Assembly (NCBI GenBank): GCA_009733575.1
Contig: ML769430.1
Location: forward strand, 232,637-296,636
Source of the DNA: Gymnopus androsaceus JB14
Taxonomy: Eukaryota; Basidiomycota; Agaricomycetes; Agaricales; Omphalotaceae
Reading direction: 5' to 3'
DNA length: 64,000 nt
A program made the translations under genes and the position numbers. Positions 11,765 through 22,450 of this stretch are shown here, piece by piece. The notes beneath the pieces were generated by a model. The model worked only from the letters and a program-made list of their open reading frames with translations, searched no databases and was not told where the DNA came from. Within the stretch, counting starts at the first letter, position 1. Each line of letters begins with the position of its first letter.

Positions 11765-12734
11765 CTAAAAAACATACGGAACCAACGCATACGGCACTCT
11801 CTCAGCCCACCGTCTCCATTGATCGCCAAATTCATTGAGGAGAATAGTATCCTCCGTCCGTATGCGCCTGACTATAAAATACCGCGCTGGAGGGAGGAAA
11901 CGTTCAGAATCAGTTCGTCATATCATAAAGAAAGCGGGAAGCAACGGGGAAGGACGAAGGAACAAAGGAGGGAATGAATGAAGAGCATATTAAACTTGAA
12001 CGCACCGACCGCAGCGCATCCCATAGCCAAACCAGCCAGCAGAACCTTACCCCGAACCCCGAGTACAAAAGTGTCACCCAAGAAAACTTGTCGTGTACAA
12101 GAGTACGGAGATCCACTTTGCCAAATAAATATTCCAGCATACATCATGAGTATGCCGGAGTATGAAGGGTGTCTAATGCCATATATTAGTATCACTCTTA
12201 GTGTTCACTTCACTTGACTGAAAGGGAACCATACCTGACCACTCCATATGCACCCCGAGTGATTAATTTATGATCCTTTTGCACGGAGACTTCAAAGGTA
12301 AACAGCTTTCCTAGAGCTCGAAAACAGGACCAACGCAATACCCCGCCAGAGATGATTAGGGTGGTGCCTGTGAGAAGCCATGCATTTGCGTTCATATGTC
12401 TTGGAACCCTTGCTTGTTGAGAATTCGAATACATCCACGACGACTGAGCCACGTCGAGTCGGGACAGGATACCTGCAACCTCTGTTATCCCGAATATCCA
12501 GATAACGGTCTACAGGCCCAAAATTCAGATCTATATTAGTAGTCCGAAAAGGTTAGGAAAACATACTTTGGCCAACCACGGGAGCATGGATCGGGACAAC
12601 ATTTTATCCAACCAGCCTATGTACGGACGCACTACTGCATGTTCCGGAGGTGGATTCGGAGGTGTTACGGCTTTGTGATGAGTAAATAGCGCGACAATTA
12701 TCATGGAAATCGACAGAACAGAGTCAGTGGTCAT
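11765..12734 (-). CDS. ICMT-like (isoprenylcysteine carboxyl methyltransferase family) protein, copy 1
   Basis: Multi-pass membrane methyltransferase-family protein. Exons on the minus strand: start ATG 12734 (MTTDSVLSISMIIVALF), an HKAVTPPNPPP motif and the YIGWLDKML segment; then WLLTGTTLIISGGVLRWSCF and LGKLFTFEVSVQKDHKLIT followed by GAYGVVRY (about 12235-12390); then the cofactor-binding signature RHPSYSG (about 12155-12175) and GIFIWQSGSP. The last exon has RTEDTILLNEFGDQWRRW and VPYALVPYVF, ending at TAG 11765. The order RHPxYxG ... E-D ... FG.QW matches the ICMT/PEMT family, in which these residues bind AdoMet and form the active site. One of three paralogues here. Whether it methylates prenylcysteines or another lipophilic substrate cannot be told. 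Confidence 0.82.
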
Positions 12735-12770
12735 GGGTATGGCAGAGTTTATAGGCATGGAGCTTGAGGC

Positions 12771-13077
12771 TACTCTCGTAGATGGGAGGATCGAGGGTCT
12801 GTGCAAAGGCTTTTACACCGCATCCTATATTAGTGCAATACTCGTCAATTATAGATGATGGAAGAAGTGGCCAACCTTTCGAGCACTGAACGTGAACCGA
12901 GGTCAACCTATTTCATGAGCCTAATTTCCCACTGTCTTCGGCGTTCAAGTGGCCCAATATACGTTGAAGCTAATGAGATTCGAGCAATCGATGAAAGGTT
13001 GCAGACTTGACGAGCGCGAGATAAGCCAGAGCGACCATTACAGTCATGGATTCGAAGATATACCTTGGTCACCGAGT
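12771..13077. repeat. Dispersed ~300-bp repeat, copy 1 (inverted partner at 63249-63551)
   Basis: Begins about 37 bp upstream of the ATG of ICMT copy 1 and runs to about 13077. It is highly similar, with scattered substitutions and small indels, to the reverse complement of 63249-63551. Shared landmarks include GGCTTTTACACCGCATCCTA, CAGTGGGAAATTA (as complement), and ATCGATGAAAGGTTGCAGAC. It may be a duplicated promoter segment or a transposon fragment; no terminal repeats or target duplications were recognised. Confidence 0.9.
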
Positions 13078-13251
13078 AGAGACAAACTTCAAAAAGACGC
13101 CAGCTTCGGCCGGATCGGCATTCTGGCCTAGCGCCGCGGGCGCCTACCTGAACTTGAAAACTTGAAAAGTAATCTTCGAACCAGACCGAGACTAAGTAGT
13201 ACATGTACACTACATTATACATACACCGGCATATAGTCTAATGCATACATA

Positions 13252-14277
13252 TCAAAGAACATACGGAACCAACGCATATGGCACCTTCTCTACCCACCGT
13301 CTCCATTCATCCCCAAATTCGTTGAATAAGAGTGTATCCTCCGCGCGTATGCGTTTGACTGTGCCGTGCACTGTGTTTATGTTAGTTCACCAGTCCACCA
13401 GCCATAAAATCAACCAATTGGAGCCACAAGGCAAGTTTGATAATGGGAGGGAAAGACCAAGAAAAAAAAAAGAGGCGATGAATCGTTAACGCACATAGCA
13501 TGACCGACCACACAACATAGCTAATCACCATCATCTTCCCCCATACTCCGAATCCAGATCCAAAATGGCTAGTACTATCCCCGGATCCCAAAAGCATTTG
13601 TCGTGTGCAAGAATATGGCGAGCCTCCTTGCCAAATGAATATTCCAGTGTATACCACGAACATGCCGGAGTATGCTGGGTGTCTAATGGCGTGCACGCAC
13701 AGTAATAAACATGGTAACATGTATCAGTAGCGAAGCCCAATTGCAAAGGCTGAGTTCATACCTTACGATTCCATAAACACCACTCGTAATCAATTTATGA
13801 TTCCTCTGCACAGAGACCTCAAAGGTAAACAGCCTTCCCAGAGTTCGATAACAGCTCCAACGCAATGTTCCTCCGAGAATGATGAAGGTAGTTCCTAAGA
13901 GAAGCCATGCGTTCATATGCGTTGTACCCTCAAGCTGGATGTCATCTGGGCAGTTTGGGATGCATCCGCCCTGCGTCGAGATAGCGCGTCAGCTGGAAGA
14001 GGATACCAGCAACCTCTGCTACCCCAACTATCCAGATGACAATCTATGTAAAACGAGTTAATTTAGATTTCATGTATGAAATGAACATAGATTAAAATAC
14101 CTTTTGAACGACAGTCGGGAGACTCATCCATCGGCATAACGTTTTATCTACCCAGCCTATGTAACGACGTTCTGCAGATGTCGGGGGCGGATTTGGAGGC
14201 GTCAATGCTTTGTGATGGATGAGTAGGGCAAAGGTTATTAGGAGAATTGCAAGAGCAGAGTCGTAGCCTGAGGCCAT
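13252..14277 (-). CDS. ICMT-like methyltransferase-family protein, copy 2
   Basis: Second paralogue, same strand and exon layout as copy 1. It starts at ATG 14277 (MASGYDSALAILLITFALL), then HKALTPPNPPP and YIGWVDKTLCRW. The middle exon encodes NAWLLLGTTFIILGGTLRWSC and LGRLFTFEVSVQRNHKLIT with SGVYGIVRY. The next exon carries RHPAYSG and GIFIWQGGSPYSCTRQMLLG. The final exon encodes RAEDTLLFNEFGDEWRRW and VPYALVPYVL, ending at TGA 13252-13254. Conserved family residues are all present, so it is probably functional. The first and second copies share more with each other than with copy 3, which suggests a recent duplication. Confidence 0.82.
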
Positions 14278-15952
14278 GATCTCGATACGATTCAAGCACC
14301 AGTCACGGACGGGGGCTCACTACGGAAATTTCACATTTTTTGTACCCTCGATATAAAGAGTATTCGACCTTGCAACCCGAGAGCGTACTAATGTGATGAT
14401 GGTCGGTCTATAAGCCAAAGACCGGAATTGACCTACCTATAAACCAAGAATGACGCACATGCAAGATATCAGCCGTAGGAAGACATCTACCTGTTCTCTG
14501 GGTTTTTCTTTCCTTAAAACTTTTGAGTAAAGCTAGCCTCCTCCGGCGAAAAGGAATACCGGTATAGTCCAAAGTTGGGCCTGTGGCAATGCACTAGTTA
14601 AGTAAATAGATGAATTCGGTCAGAGTAATAAAGGGATAGCCTCGACTCTCGAGCTTGAACGAATCGGATAGAGAGAGATTCAGGAGAGACGCCCAGCAAG
14701 CGCCCTGGATTGCAAGTTTTAGCGCCAATCGCCAACCGTTTCATTTTCACTTGCACAATGCTTTCACTGTCTCGAAACAATTCTCATCCACTCGGAACTG
14801 AACACCGCAAAAACCGCTATGTTTAGACTCTGGCTGGAATAAACCGGTGCTCTTCATCTTTTGTAGTAGCGTAAATTACCTTACTTTGAAAGGTATCAGA
14901 TCTCTCAGATAAGGCTCAAGGAAAACCACAGCTCAATCTTGTATTCAAATGTTAGAATTTGGGGCCTTCAAGATTAGGCTAGAGCAGTGGAACGAGATAG
15001 ATCGTATTCTGGACATAGTGCGTTCTTTCATTCCGTCAACTGATGACCATTGAATAAAATTCTTTTTAGATGCACACAATGATGAGGTCCTTTTTCTTCA
15101 AGTTCATGCCGATATATTCGTTCAGTTACTGGGTGCGATAGGCAAGTCTTACATATAAACCCTATCATGTCCCATGACTGTTTTGACAGACTCTCCGCAT
15201 ACTTTTTAGGCCTCTCAGCCATGAAACCCGATGCTCTCAGTGCTCGAAATATAAACTTGTTTCAAGTAACTCCGGGAAATTATTAAAGATGCTTAGCCTT
15301 GGATAACGAAAGATGGCAGTTGGGGCGGTCCTACTGTGCGTGTATTTTCGTCGTTCTCGGTTTGTATTACTTTATAATGCTATCCGTAACATCTCTGTCA
15401 TCATTCAGAATCGAAACCCAAACGGCAAGCAAGACACGCCTATCTATTCTTTGCTTTCAACCAGGAAGTCTGCATGGTTGGTAACTCGATCGGCGACTAG
15501 CACGTTTAACAAGACTTTTAGGAGCTAGATTTCACGCAAGCTTCACGTGCAGTTATGCATTATCGACGAAGTGAGTGAGTTGGCTGTTTCCTAGCCCTAA
15601 AATGCGACTTAGCATCGTGTAGCTTTCATTCAACTCTATGGCCTGCGACTACTGCGCCTATTAAGCACCATCTTGATCGATCTCCTACTATATGGCCTTG
15701 TGCAAACGGTGTATACCTCATGTCAGTAGCGCGCTTCCAACGTTTCTACAACTTATGAAAGCTCGTTTTTCGACATTAGGTTCACCATACCCCCGCCTAG
15801 TGCTAGTGGATCTTTTCCCTTCAAACCTGCCCATTGAACCTGCAGAATCTAGTCGTAACGTTTGCATCGATATCGCATCGTAAGCTCCAGTACTGAACTT
15901 CTCCGCATTCGAACTGACCAGTATTTCCTTAGACTTCTTATCGTAATCTCTA
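14278..15952. other. Intergenic between divergent ICMT copy 2 and IRG GTPase, no gene seen
   Basis: 1.7 kb shared upstream region for ICMT copy 2 (minus) and the GTPase gene (plus). Open frames are short and lack recognisable motifs. No clear repeat beyond short AT runs. Confidence 0.45.
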
Positions 15953-17569
15953 ATGGGTAGCAAACAGTCTAAAGCAGCCAAAGCTTCCGTCGATGAGGTC
16001 AACGAACGGTCCATCCTTCGCAATCCCGTGGTGCAGGCGATGGAAAAGAAATATCGAGAGGACCTCGAGAACGTCCACAAGTCCGCCGAAAAGCGTGCTG
16101 AAGCCGACGAAAATCTCCGATCTCGCCAAGAAAAACAGCACCACAAGAACCTCGTTGCTCTACAGTCACAGCTAGACCACGAAGCCCAAGCCCGCAAAGC
16201 TGCCGACGAACTTCGCAGGGAAGCGGATGCCAAGCGCGCTGCCGCAGAGGAAGAGGCTAGGGAGCATGCTAGACGGGCGGAGAAGGCTCAGAAGGATAGA
16301 GATGATGCTGCCCGTGCTGCCGAGAAGGCTAGAAAGACGATGGAAGAAGCAGAGGATCGAGCCCAGAGTGAACGTCAGGCGAGGGATGAGGCGGAGGTGG
16401 AGAGGAGGAACGCCGTTTTATCTGCCGAGGACTTTCGGGAGCGGGAACGATCTGCGAGGGAGGCGGCTCTGAACGCGGAAGCTGCCAGGGAGAAGTTTGA
16501 GAGGCTCGAGGAGACCGCGAGGGTCAAGAACGAGGAGGCTGAGGAGCAGTTGAAGGAAAGCAGAACCGAGAAGGAGAAGATGGAAAAAGAGCTTGCAAAG
16601 ACTCGCAGGCGGGAGGCTCAGCTGGCTGATCTTCAACCTGTTACCATGCCTACACAAGCCGAGTGGGAACAGTGTAAGCGGGATCGCCAATATACCGAGG
16701 GGCGGCTGCACATTGCTATTGCTGGAGTGGCAGGGAGTGGGAAAAGCTCGTTGATTAACGCGTTCAGAGGAATAAGCAAAGGCACCGCTAATGCTGCTGA
16801 TACCGGGGTCGTCGAGACCACGCGTCATATTGGCCGATACGAAGACCCCCATCCTGACCGGTGAGTTTTCCTTTATTCTTGGCTCTCATATACTCAACGA
16901 CCGTAGGCAAAAATTTACATGGTTTGATATTCCTGGTGCCGGAACGGTAAACGTCAGTAACTCAAATTATTTCGTCAAGCAGGTTCGTGTTTATCTCCGT
17001 AACAAGACAAGCTTGCTAATTGAAGCAGGGCTTATTCATATTTGACGCCATCATCGTCCTCTTTGACTCTCGTTTCGTTGATACGGATATCACGATTTTG
17101 GAGAATTGTAAAAAATTCAACATCCCTGCGTTTATCGTTAGGAGCAAGTCAGACGAGCACTGTGAAGGCAATAGCTGATGAGATGAGGGAGGCGTTGGAT
17201 GAGGATGAAAGTGAGGATGAGGAGGATGTGAGGTCGAAGGAGCGAGAGATGCGGAGGACGAGAATTGATGTGGATGCCAAAGCGCAGTATATCTCTCTTA
17301 CTCGGCAAAATGTCAAGGAGAATCTGAAGAAGGCGGGGCTTGACGAAGAGCAAAAGGTGTATTTGATTTCGAGGAGGACATTGTTGAGAATCGTACGTGG
17401 GAAGCAGGTGACCCCATCTAAGCTCATTGATGAGTATGAGCTCATCAAGGACATCATGACTGCGATCAAGGAGAGGAGGATTGACCCCCCTGTGGTCAGA
17501 CCAGACCTTTCAAAGACTGGGTCGTATCTCAATCCGTTCAGTTGGAGCACGGGCTGGAACCGAAGGTAA
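15953..17569 (+). CDS. IRG-type (interferon-inducible GTPase-like) GTPase with coiled coil and N-myristoylation signal
   Basis: Begins MGSKQSKA, a classic N-myristoylation motif (Gly2, Ser6, Lys7), so membrane attachment is likely. Residues about 25-225 form a long charged coiled coil rich in Glu, Lys, Arg and Ala. The G domain follows: P-loop GVAGSGKSSLINAF (about 16725-16770); switch II/G3 WFDIPGAGT after intron 16861-16906; a second intron at 16983-17028; then GLFIFDAIIVLFDSRFVDTDI and the G4-like FIVRSKSD (about 17131-17155). The VRSKSD form of G4 and the DIPG form of G3 fit IRG GTPases. Right after RSKSD the frame hits a stop, while the continuation (VKAIADEMREALDE to GWNRR, ending 17569) is open in another frame. 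A one-base discrepancy near 17150-17163 is the simplest explanation, by sequencing error or mutation. The C-terminal helical part looks intact. Confidence 0.82.
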
Positions 17570-17854
17570 ACACCTTATTACACATCTGCATCACTATACA
17601 TCAACTTCGTTCCTTAATCGTATTATCGTTTTCTCGCATTCATACTTGATGTACTTGATCATACTCTGCATATACTTTCTCTATTACTTGACTATAAACT
17701 GTAGCATTCCTTTCTGTTGCTTCTTGATTCAAAGTCGATGTCGACGGACGCTCACGATGATCTCAAGTTTCGGCCAATCCTTTAAACTGTGCGTGTTTCA
17801 AACACTATTCGACAACCCCCGCAACCTGAAAGTCCCCCCCTCCTTTTCCTGATA

Positions 17855-18743
17855 CTAATAAACGAACGGAACAAGTAGATATGGAACTCGTGCTGCCCAT
17901 GACTTCCATTGGTCACCGAATTCTTTCGACAATATATCATCTTCTGCACGTGCTCGCAGGACTCCGCCCAGGCCTGCCAAACCAAACTCGTACGTGAGGA
18001 TTCATTCCACCCAGATCATGACTCACCCAATGTTCCAAGCCAGGTAGCGCATGCGCCCACGAAAATTTTACCTCCCCAGGTTGAACAAATGTTGCTCTGT
18101 CTCATCCATGAGCATGGTGCGCTCTGCCAAATGATCAACCCAGTGATGATAAGAAGGACGCCAGAATATGAAGGATGTCTGCGTCCATAGCGTCAATACC
18201 GCGTTGAAGATTCAAAAAAGTTGCTTTCCTCACCTCACGACTCCGTAGGGACCGCTGGTGATCAGTTTGTGCTCTTTCTGCACTGACACCTCGTACGTGA
18301 ACATCTTTCCAAGTGTTCTATAGCAAGCCCAGCGCAGCGCGCCGCCAGCAATAATCAGACTGGTGCCGATGAGAAACGAAAAGTTCATCACTCCGATCTG
18401 ACTCAAGCTACCGTTTGGCTCGAGACTTTTTAGAATTGTGCTCGAGTACTTCCATGACGGGGCGACTTTTGCCAGAATGGTAGCCGTTTCTGCAACTCCG
18501 ATAAGCCATACCATTGCCTATATCCCATCAGATATCTGAGGTGAATGCGGAGGCGTTCATACATCGTGAACTCACCTTTTGGCCCACAGTTACGAAAGTG
18601 ATACTCCGAAACAACGTCTTTTCTACAATACCATTGTAGCTCCGCCCTGTCGTCGTTGGCGGGTTGGGGGAGGTGAAGGCTTTGTGATGCAGCGCCACTG
18701 CAGAGAAAATTAAAGGAATGGAGAAGGTATATGATGAAGCCAT
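17855..18743 (-). CDS. ICMT-like methyltransferase-family protein, copy 3
   Basis: Third paralogue, separated from copies 1 and 2 by the GTPase gene. It starts at ATG 18743 (MASSYTFSIPLIFSAVALHHK, then FTSPNPP) and continues YNGIVEKTLFRSITFVTVGQK. Next come MNFSFLIGTSLIIAGGALRW, LGKMFTYEVSVQKEHKLIT and GPYGVVR. The signature RHPSYSG follows (about 18160-18180), then LLIITGLIIWQSAP. The last exon has LRARAEDDILSKEFGDQW and VPYLLVPFVY, stop TAG at 17855. Signature residues are conserved. Spacing and exon order match the other copies, but identity is visibly lower, so this is the older branch of the local expansion. Confidence 0.8.
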
Positions 18744-20412
18744 GCAAGGGCAGCGAATTTTCCAGAGCTCTTATTTCTGAAGGGCATTCGGAGACTGAGA
18801 CATGATTTCTGATTTTTCTGATGTCAACCGTTGCTAATTGCCTGCATATTAGCAGGGTTGGTACTAGAAACCTGAATGGCTCAAGGGGCGTTCGGCACTC
18901 GATGGCAGACATCATGAACCCTTATAGTGTCCGATCCAATAATGCGGGTCCGAAATAAAGAGCGCTTAGTCTATGTGCACTCTCGTAGAAGCTTTTAGCG
19001 TAGTTCCGCACTATAACATGACATTTCGACTTTTGACTGCTTTGGCAGCCTCTGGTTGCCCAATGTCAACAAGTAACTGTTTCTTGAATGCTTACGCGCT
19101 TACGGCGCTTATTTCTGGTCGCATGGTTTTGACAGGTCACGTTAAGCGCATTCTGTCGACCTTCTGCTGCCGAATGCCCCTTGGTATGGCAGGAAAATGC
19201 TCCAACAATGCAAAAATACAAAACATTTTACAACACCCTGCTAATACGCTCAATAGAGCGTATGATCCGCGTGTCTCAAAAATTTTCGTATTATCAGCAA
19301 CATGTCTCAAAATATTTTTGATCAAATTTTGAATTGTCTTTGAATTGTTTTTGAATGGCTCCATCAAGGCTCTAAAAGGGAAATTTTTTGATAAAAAATT
19401 GAGGGTGTGGAGTTTCTTCTCGGCAAGCAAATGTAAGGCTTATAGGTGTAGTGTCTATACCAAAACTTAAATTTTAAACTTTTTGAGACAATACACTCTA
19501 ATTATAGGGTTGAAAGTTGGACCTGCACCCAGTCTCTCCGTTGATGCCACAAGGCTCAATTCCAAGTTCCAACGCAAGGATAGTAGTCAAGGACTCCATT
19601 CGTGGCATTTGCTACAGAGAGAGATATTCAGTCACCATGACGAACCAACCGAAGGATAATTCTATTGAACAACCCCGTTGCGTCAGACAACCTCAAACAA
19701 CCCCTACTGATTTCCGTCACGCCGGCTGTCCTCCGAACGCGTGTGTTCGTCGAGACTTGGTAACATTTCTTCCATGTCAATATCCTCTGTCCAAAGCTCC
19801 AGTCTGCTCAACTCAATTCTCATTCCACTGTTGGATTCCTGAAGCAAGGATTTTTAGGGTTCAACGCGTCCGGTGCGTGTGACTGACGTGTTGTATTTGA
19901 GTCGCGCACTGATGCACCGTGTCATTTTGCCACCGATACACAGGCGCGCAACTTGCCTTCATATCCAAAATTCAATTGTGCTCGCAGTGACGCTCAGTGA
20001 CGACACAAATAGTACAACGTACAAAGTAAATAGGCCGTGGATATCCAGTATGTGTTTACTTGAAGGCACCACAGCATGATATAGCTGCAGCCGTAGTAAG
20101 AAAGGGGAAGTGCTTGTATAAGAGTAAACACTTATATCGTAAGTGACCTTAGTGTGACCCGCTGGGACTCCGGTGTGACGTCCGGAGTCTTGAAGGTTGT
20201 TACTTGCGAACAACCCATCCAACAGGGTTGTTCGGAAGAATGATCCCAACGGAAGGGCAGTCAATGACTGTGTATTTGTTGTGACTTCCAAAGCTCGAAA
20301 GACGCCGTCCTTCATTCAGTATCGGCTAAGAGTTACTTACCCTACCCTACCATTTACTTCGATCTCATAAGTAGGCGGGATCCCTTCAAGGTCGTCTACT
20401 TTCTCTCCCCAT
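18744..20412. other. Intergenic, partly AT-rich, no gene seen
   Basis: No domain recognisable. 19290-19500 is AT-rich with repeated TTTTTGA/TCAAAA words and could be an old transposon remnant, but no terminal inverted repeats could be matched. 19517-20340 contains open frames without protein-like features. Confidence 0.4.
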
Positions 20413-21959
20413 GGTTCTCTCGTTCGCTCAAGCAGAGCTTATCGGTCTGATAGTTCATTCATGTCTTTTCGGTAAGCAGATTTTCTGCGCTCAAGAGTCA
20501 GAGAAACTGGCTAACGATATGCAGGAATCTACTTGATTTTATTCTTTTCAAGTCTTCCGTTTGATATGGATGATCACTTCAGAATCAAGCTTAAACGATA
20601 CAACACAGGTCAATTTCCTTTCACTCGATTCTTACTGGTAATTACTAACATTAAATAAATTCAGTCTTATTGACCTCAAACCTCTTATTGTTTATGCTTA
20701 TATCGGCAGTACGTCCAGAAGCTAAAATTCCTTCAATTATACGGTATATACTTTTTTTTATCATCCAGCACTGGGTCGTGCAGATCATTCGGAGTCAGCG
20801 AGCGTTCATTGATACAGCTGGAGAACCAGGGGACCCTGCTAGCGTGTACTACAGCTTCCCCGCCGACTACATGAACTTGCTAAAGGAGTCGTTGTACTTG
20901 ATGCAGACATTCATTGGGGATTGTACAATGGTATATTGTTCTCCCTTACTTCTGTTCGTCGAATTGATACTTGAGCTCGCAGATTTACCGGCTTTGGATC
21001 GTGTATAACAAGAAGGTCTATGTCATCTCATTCCCTGTAGTTATCATTACAGCATATGCCAGTGAGTTAATTCTTTGATGTACTCTATAAGCAACAGGTT
21101 AACGTCCTCTTACACCTATCAGCAAGTGCAATAGCTGTTGTTATTGCCCTGGGAAAAACGACGCTAGGCGAAAATATATTCATATCTTCTGCTGGTTCAT
21201 GGGCGATTACCGTATTTGTAACCACCGTCGCGCAAGTGTTATCTTCATCCTGAAGACACCTTTCTAGACTGACAACCGATTTTTTGTAGTTTAAATGTGA
21301 TAATTACATGTAGGTCTGATCATGCCAAAGCCTTCAAATCCTCTGACATTCGCTAGCACTCATATCCTACCGTATTTGGAGTGTCCAGCATCAAGTCAAA
21401 GGAATAGTTCAAGGAGGAGGTCTTATGGTCGGTAATTCAATGTGAAATGCAAAAGCTGTTACTAACTAACATTTTCTCAGTCTGTAGTGCACATAATTAT
21501 TGAAAGTGCTGCACTCTATACGTGAGTCTTCTAAACATAACCTCTGAGTGGGTTCACATATTATCTCGACGTAGAACTACCGCACTGCTCACCTTGATCG
21601 GGTATTCAACTGAACAGCTATGGCAGTTTATCACCATCGACATGGTAAGACCTCGTTTTATTTGCTCTAGTTCAAGATCTTGGCTGAACGCTCCCTATAA
21701 ATGTAGATCAGTCCTATCATTGTAAGCCTTCCACCATACAAGTTTTATACGTACTTGATCAAGTACTCTTCAGGGAATCTCCTTCACACTTATATCCGTC
21801 CGTGTGAGCCGGGGCACACCCAGTCAAGGCGGTTACAACAGCGCCTACGAGGCTCCATCCTCGAATGTTGTCCGTATTCGTGGTGTCGAAAGTCGCCGAG
21901 AAGCCATTGGCCTCGAAACGATTTCTGTCAATGTTACCCAGCATGTCACAAAAGCATAG
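20413..21959 (+). CDS. Multi-TM membrane protein (basidiomycete receptor-like family)
   Basis: Starts at ATG 20413 (MVLSFAQAELIGLIVHSCLF). Short exons give successive hydrophobic helices: GIYLILFFSSLPFDMDD; LLTSNLLLFMLISA; then the extracellular-looking FIDTAGEPGDPASVYYSFPA; LYLMQTFIGDC and IYRLWIVYNKKVYVISFPV; TSAIAVVIALGKTTLGENIF; CRLIYRIWSVQHQVKGIVQG with a cytoplasmic basic turn; SVVHIIIESAALYT; LLTLIGYSTEQLWQFITIDM; and PIIGISFTLISVRVSRG. A soluble tail ends NVTQHVTKA then TAG at 21959. About seven helices and the IYRLWIVY / GISFTLISVRV signatures match a family widespread in Agaricomycetes and annotated only as membrane proteins. All junctions have GT-AG sites. Function unknown. Confidence 0.78.
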
Positions 21960-22450
21960 TGATCTTGAAGACGGTCTAGGTAGTGGTGGCGAGCGGTGTG
22001 ACGATTCCACAGACCAAAAACTGACACTTGTGATCATTGTCGATGTCACTAAGGCATAACAGCTCTTAAAGACAATACATTCGTTTTGTGTTTTCACGGA
22101 AATAAGTGCCCGCTCAACATGAGTAGAATGAGTGCTAGACCTCCGAAGCACATGGAGACTCGCGAGGTTAGCTTTCGATCTTCCAAACCGATACTATTGA
22201 ACGTATATTAGCTTGATTAAATGGGATCCTACAACTGGTTACAACAACAGAAGTTTGTACAGTACACGATAAAGTACAGGTGGGTGAAGTGCAGATGTAG
22301 TAGGTCGTCGACTTGTACAATCAAAAACCTGGGGTTGAAAGGAAGTATGGGTAGGCACGATCTCGGCGTGCTGCGTTTGTTTTTATAAACATCGGCACTT
22401 CTGCTTGCGCTCATAGGGGAACACTATTGGAGATCCTTGCTACGACAGCA
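21960..22450. other. Convergent intergenic 3' region, nothing further seen
   Basis: Holds the 3' ends of the convergently transcribed multi-TM and UbiA genes. No repeat or extra open frame of note. Confidence 0.5.

Noticed and set aside
15718..16233. 171-codon minus-strand frame
   Set aside because: Antisense to the coiled-coil region of the IRG-type GTPase; the plus-strand gene explains it.
19517..19882. 121-codon plus-strand frame
   Set aside because: No recognisable motif, no neighbouring exons with matching splice sites.
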